A stretch of DNA of 7,389 bases. Source: Victivallales bacterium. Its GTDB lineage: Bacteria > Verrucomicrobiota > Lentisphaeria > Victivallales > Victivallaceae. This document shows positions 5,882-7,389 of this stretch, piece after piece. The stretch spans positions 1 to 7,389 of the forward strand of contig DAOWBJ010000073.1 of assembly GCA_030634125.1 (NCBI GenBank). The letters are read 5' to 3'. Numbering within the stretch: the first letter of the stretch is position 1; every line of letters starts with the position of its first letter. The notes under the pieces were generated by a model. The model had not been told where the DNA came from, did no database searches, and saw only the letters and a list, made by a program, of their open reading frames with translations. A program made the position numbers and the translations under genes.

Positions 5882-6913
5882 ATGTATAATATAAAATGTT
5901 TCGACGCTTTTAAACGGGCATTCCGGCGTATGACTGGAATGTTGTTTTATCCCTTTGCTGTATCTATATGGTTTGTTCTGGGGTTTTCCGCATGGCTGGC
6001 GATAATATTTAACAGTCAGGGCGGCAGCGGCGCGGGAGGAACTTTTTATTTTAAGTTTTCCAATTCCGGCAATCTTCCATATATTATTTCCCGGGGCGGA
6101 AGTTTTTTAAAGGATGTTTTTCTTGGAGACGTTTTTTTTGTCGGCAAAATCTGTAATTATTTTAAAATCGAACAGTCTGTATTCTGGTGGCTTGTTTTTG
6201 GAACCGCCGCGTCTGTATTGATTATGATAGTGATTAATTTGATTCTCGTCTGGGTCAGCAGTCGTTTTAAATTTATTTTTATAGATAATATAGCAAATAA
6301 CCGTGCTGAAATAGCGAAGCCCTGGGAACAATTTAAAAGATGCGGCAATTCCGCTTTCTGGTGGCTCTTTGGCTTTATACTGGTCAGTGTTTTGTTCATG
6401 TTGATTATCTTTATATGCGCCTCCGCACTGTTGTATCCGCTGATACAGGATTTTCTTAGCACAAAGACCTTGCAAATATCAGACGCCAACAGCGTTTTCT
6501 TAGTTTTAACGATAGCTGTGTTTGTAACCGGCGTGGTGATTTTATTTTTCACTTGTTATTTCTTCAACGAATTTGTCCTGCCGATTATGTACAAAAAAGA
6601 CCTGCGCGCGAAAGCCGCTTACCGGGAATTCCTGCAGTTGTTTAAAGCGGCTCCGCTGACATTTTTGAAGTTCTGGTTTCTGCAAATATTAGCGAACATT
6701 GCCTGCGGCATAGCTGTAATTCTTTTGATAATAACTACTTGCGGCATTGTTATCATCCCATTACTGATGCCGTATTTCCGGGCACTTGTGATTCTGCCGG
6801 TACTTGTCTTTCACCGCTCGCAGTCAATGGAGTTAATGGCTGCTTTCGGATCGGAATACTCTCCCTATCCGGCACCGATTGAATCCGAAAAAACTAATAA
6901 CGAAAACAAATAA
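5882..6913 (+). CDS. Multi-pass membrane protein of unknown function
   Basis: 343 aa, strongly hydrophobic. The N-terminus (CFDAFKRAFRRMTGMLFYPF-AVSIWFVLGFSAWLA) is followed by a Gly/Ser-rich loop (45-53). This resembles a family of hypothetical integral membrane proteins in which an 'A..RA...M...LF.PF....W..LGF.AFLA' start precedes four to six helices. Likely TM segments are about 22-44, 101-124, 159-187, 204-235 and 263-295, with a further hydrophobic stretch at 296-312 (PYFRALVILPVLVFHR). The C-terminal tail (about 320-343) is polar. No catalytic motif is visible. GGAG at 5873-5876 lies only 5 nt before the ATG. The 18-nt gap from the preceding gene would allow co-transcription, but its higher GC and codon use look closer to the core genes. 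It ends in TAA, before a REP-like intergenic region. Confidence 0.75.
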   Translation: MYNIKCFDAFKRAFRRMTGMLFYPFAVSIWFVLGFSAWLAIIFNSQGGSGAGGTFYFKFSNSGNLPYIISRGGSFLKDVFLGDVFFVGKICNYFKIEQSVFWWLVFGTAASVLIMIVINLILVWVSSRFKFIFIDNIANNRAEIAKPWEQFKRCGNSAFWWLFGFILVSVLFMLIIFICASALLYPLIQDFLSTKTLQISDANSVFLVLTIAVFVTGVVILFFTCYFFNEFVLPIMYKKDLRAKAAYREFLQLFKAAPLTFLKFWFLQILANIACGIAVILLIITTCGIVIIPLLMPYFRALVILPVLVFHRSQSMELMAAFGSEYSPYPAPIESEKTNNENK

Positions 6914-6939
6914 AAATAAATTTTCCATATATTTTTATA

Positions 6940-7045
6940 GTAGTGCCGGGAGCAGCCTTGCTCCGGCACATAAGGATTTTAATCGGGCTGTAATCTTGTA
7001 TTTGTCAAAGATACTTGTCGCAGTGCAGGCTGCACTTGCGACTAC
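6940..7045. repeat. REPIN-like pair of inverted REP hairpins
   Basis: GTAG (6940-6943) is followed by an imperfect palindrome with arms about 6943-6954 and 6959-6969, a bulged G and a 4-nt loop. A second palindrome (7017-7042, arms of 11 bp with one bulged T and a 3-nt loop) is followed by CTAC (7042-7045), the reverse of GTAG. The outer 20 nt, 6939-6958 reversed against 7027-7046, match at 15 positions. The stem bases that differ are compensated on the other arm of each hairpin. A GTAG tetranucleotide, a bulged palindrome and inverted pairing are the hallmarks of REP sequences mobilised by RAYT transposases. No RAYT gene is in this window. Confidence 0.7.
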
Positions 7046-7050
7046 TTTTT
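7017..7050 (+). terminator. Possible terminator formed by the second REP hairpin
   Basis: The GC-containing stem 7017-7042 is followed after three bases by CTTTTT (7045-7050). It could terminate transcription from the membrane protein gene that ends at 6913. The tract is short and slightly displaced from the stem. Confidence 0.4.
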
Positions 7051-7131
7051 ATGTCAATACTAAACTGATATGTTTCCAAAAAAAAAAAATTTCCATATTT
7101 TTTTGTTTTTAATGTAGATTTATCTATTTCT

Positions 7132-7164
7132 TATATTACAGTTAGTGTTTACTAAAGTGAACAC
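7132..7164 (+). promoter_or_regulatory. Candidate -10 element and palindromic operator before gcvT
   Basis: TATATT (7132-7137) is a plausible -10, although no good -35 lies at the right distance; TTGTTT at 7103-7108 is 23 nt away. Directly downstream, GTGTTTAC (7145-7152) and GTGAACAC (7157-7164) form an inverted repeat with one mismatch and a TAAA spacer. It would overlap or follow the transcription start, a position typical for a repressor. The regulator is unknown. Confidence 0.4.
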
Positions 7165-7199
7165 GTTTTTAATAAAATAAACAATGGAGGCTGTTAAGC

Positions 7200-7389
7200 A
7201 TGCCTGATACTGAGATAAAAAATACTCCGCTGGCGGAATGTCATAAACTTGCCGGAGCAAGGATGGTGCCGTTTTCGGGATGGAATCGGCCGGTACAATA
7301 TAGCGATGGAATTTTAGCTGAACACAAACATACCCGCGAAAAAGCCGGATTGTTCGACAGTTGCCACATGGGCGAATTCCGCGTAACGG
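7200..7389 (+). CDS. gcvT: Aminomethyltransferase, glycine cleavage T protein (partial, 5' end)
   Basis: The first 63 codons are present and the gene continues past the window end. The translation MPDTEIKNTPLAECHKLAGARMVPFSGWNRPVQYSDG... followed by ILAEHKHTREKAGLFDSCHMGEF matches the GcvT N-terminus, with its conserved 'TPLy..H...GAkMvpF.GW.mPvqY' and 'EH..vR..aGlFD..HMGe'. GcvT transfers the methylene group from the aminomethyl-lipoyl H protein to tetrahydrofolate, releasing ammonia. GGAGG at 7186-7190 lies 9 nt before the ATG, a strong ribosome binding site. It begins a new transcription unit, as shown by the 286-nt gap with REP hairpins and an operator-like palindrome. I see no glycine riboswitch in the leader. 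Confidence 0.9.
   Translation, partial: MPDTEIKNTPLAECHKLAGARMVPFSGWNRPVQYSDGILAEHKHTREKAGLFDSCHMGEFRVT

Noticed and set aside
7078..7089. Run of 12 A bases as a functional element
   Set aside because: A simple homopolymer in AT-rich intergenic DNA; it may slip or be miscounted, but nothing shows a role.
6879..7112. 77-codon open frame after the membrane protein gene
   Set aside because: It starts inside the preceding gene, runs through the REP hairpins and the poly-A tract, and has low-complexity translation and no ribosome binding site.
6914..7199. Glycine riboswitch in the gcvT leader
   Set aside because: I cannot find the conserved glycine aptamer core, and the structured part is better explained by GTAG-flanked REP hairpins.

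Overview
This window looks like a chromosomal segment of a moderately AT-rich bacterium, with every gene on the + strand. It carries a core-metabolism block and a short accessory stretch. The set aroQ, accB, accC, an Asp23/Gls24-family gene and an AmaP-like gene recalls the Firmicute accBC-yqhY neighbourhood. The REP-type palindromes, the style of the hypothetical membrane protein and the GcvT N-terminus fit a Gram-negative of the PVC superphylum (for example Lentisphaerota) at least as well. The taxonomic assignment is inference and weak.

Positions 1-172 hold a possible C-terminal tail of an upstream gene and the leader of aroQ. Positions 173-4155 form a tightly packed run, probably one operon: aroQ (shikimate pathway), accB and accC (biotin carrier and biotin carboxylase of acetyl-CoA carboxylase), an Asp23-family protein, its probable membrane anchor AmaP, and maf (nucleotide pyrophosphatase). 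The most striking point is accC. It is full length with conserved active-site residues, but a single in-frame TGA sits at codon 374 of 449, at a position that is usually Gly, and the frame continues with recognisable AccC sequence to a TAA. None of the eight recognised genes whose ends lie in the window terminates in TGA. This could be a nonsense mutation, a sequence error, or a sense or leaky UGA.

Positions 4156-4600 are non-coding and hold a 280-bp foldback element: 16-bp perfect terminal inverted repeats enclosing nested inverted repeats, with small hairpins in mirrored order. Just outside it lies a candidate promoter for an AT-rich 420-aa protein (4601-5863) that I do not recognise. That protein ends in a HEPN-like R-x4-H region and is a candidate for an accessory, possibly defence-related, gene.

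A multi-pass membrane protein of unknown function follows (5882-6913). The intergenic region after it contains two inverted REP-like hairpins, each flanked by GTAG (a REPIN-like unit, 6940-7045). Next comes a 20-nt operator-like palindrome (7145-7164) and the first 63 codons of gcvT, the aminomethyltransferase of the glycine cleavage system, which runs off the window end.
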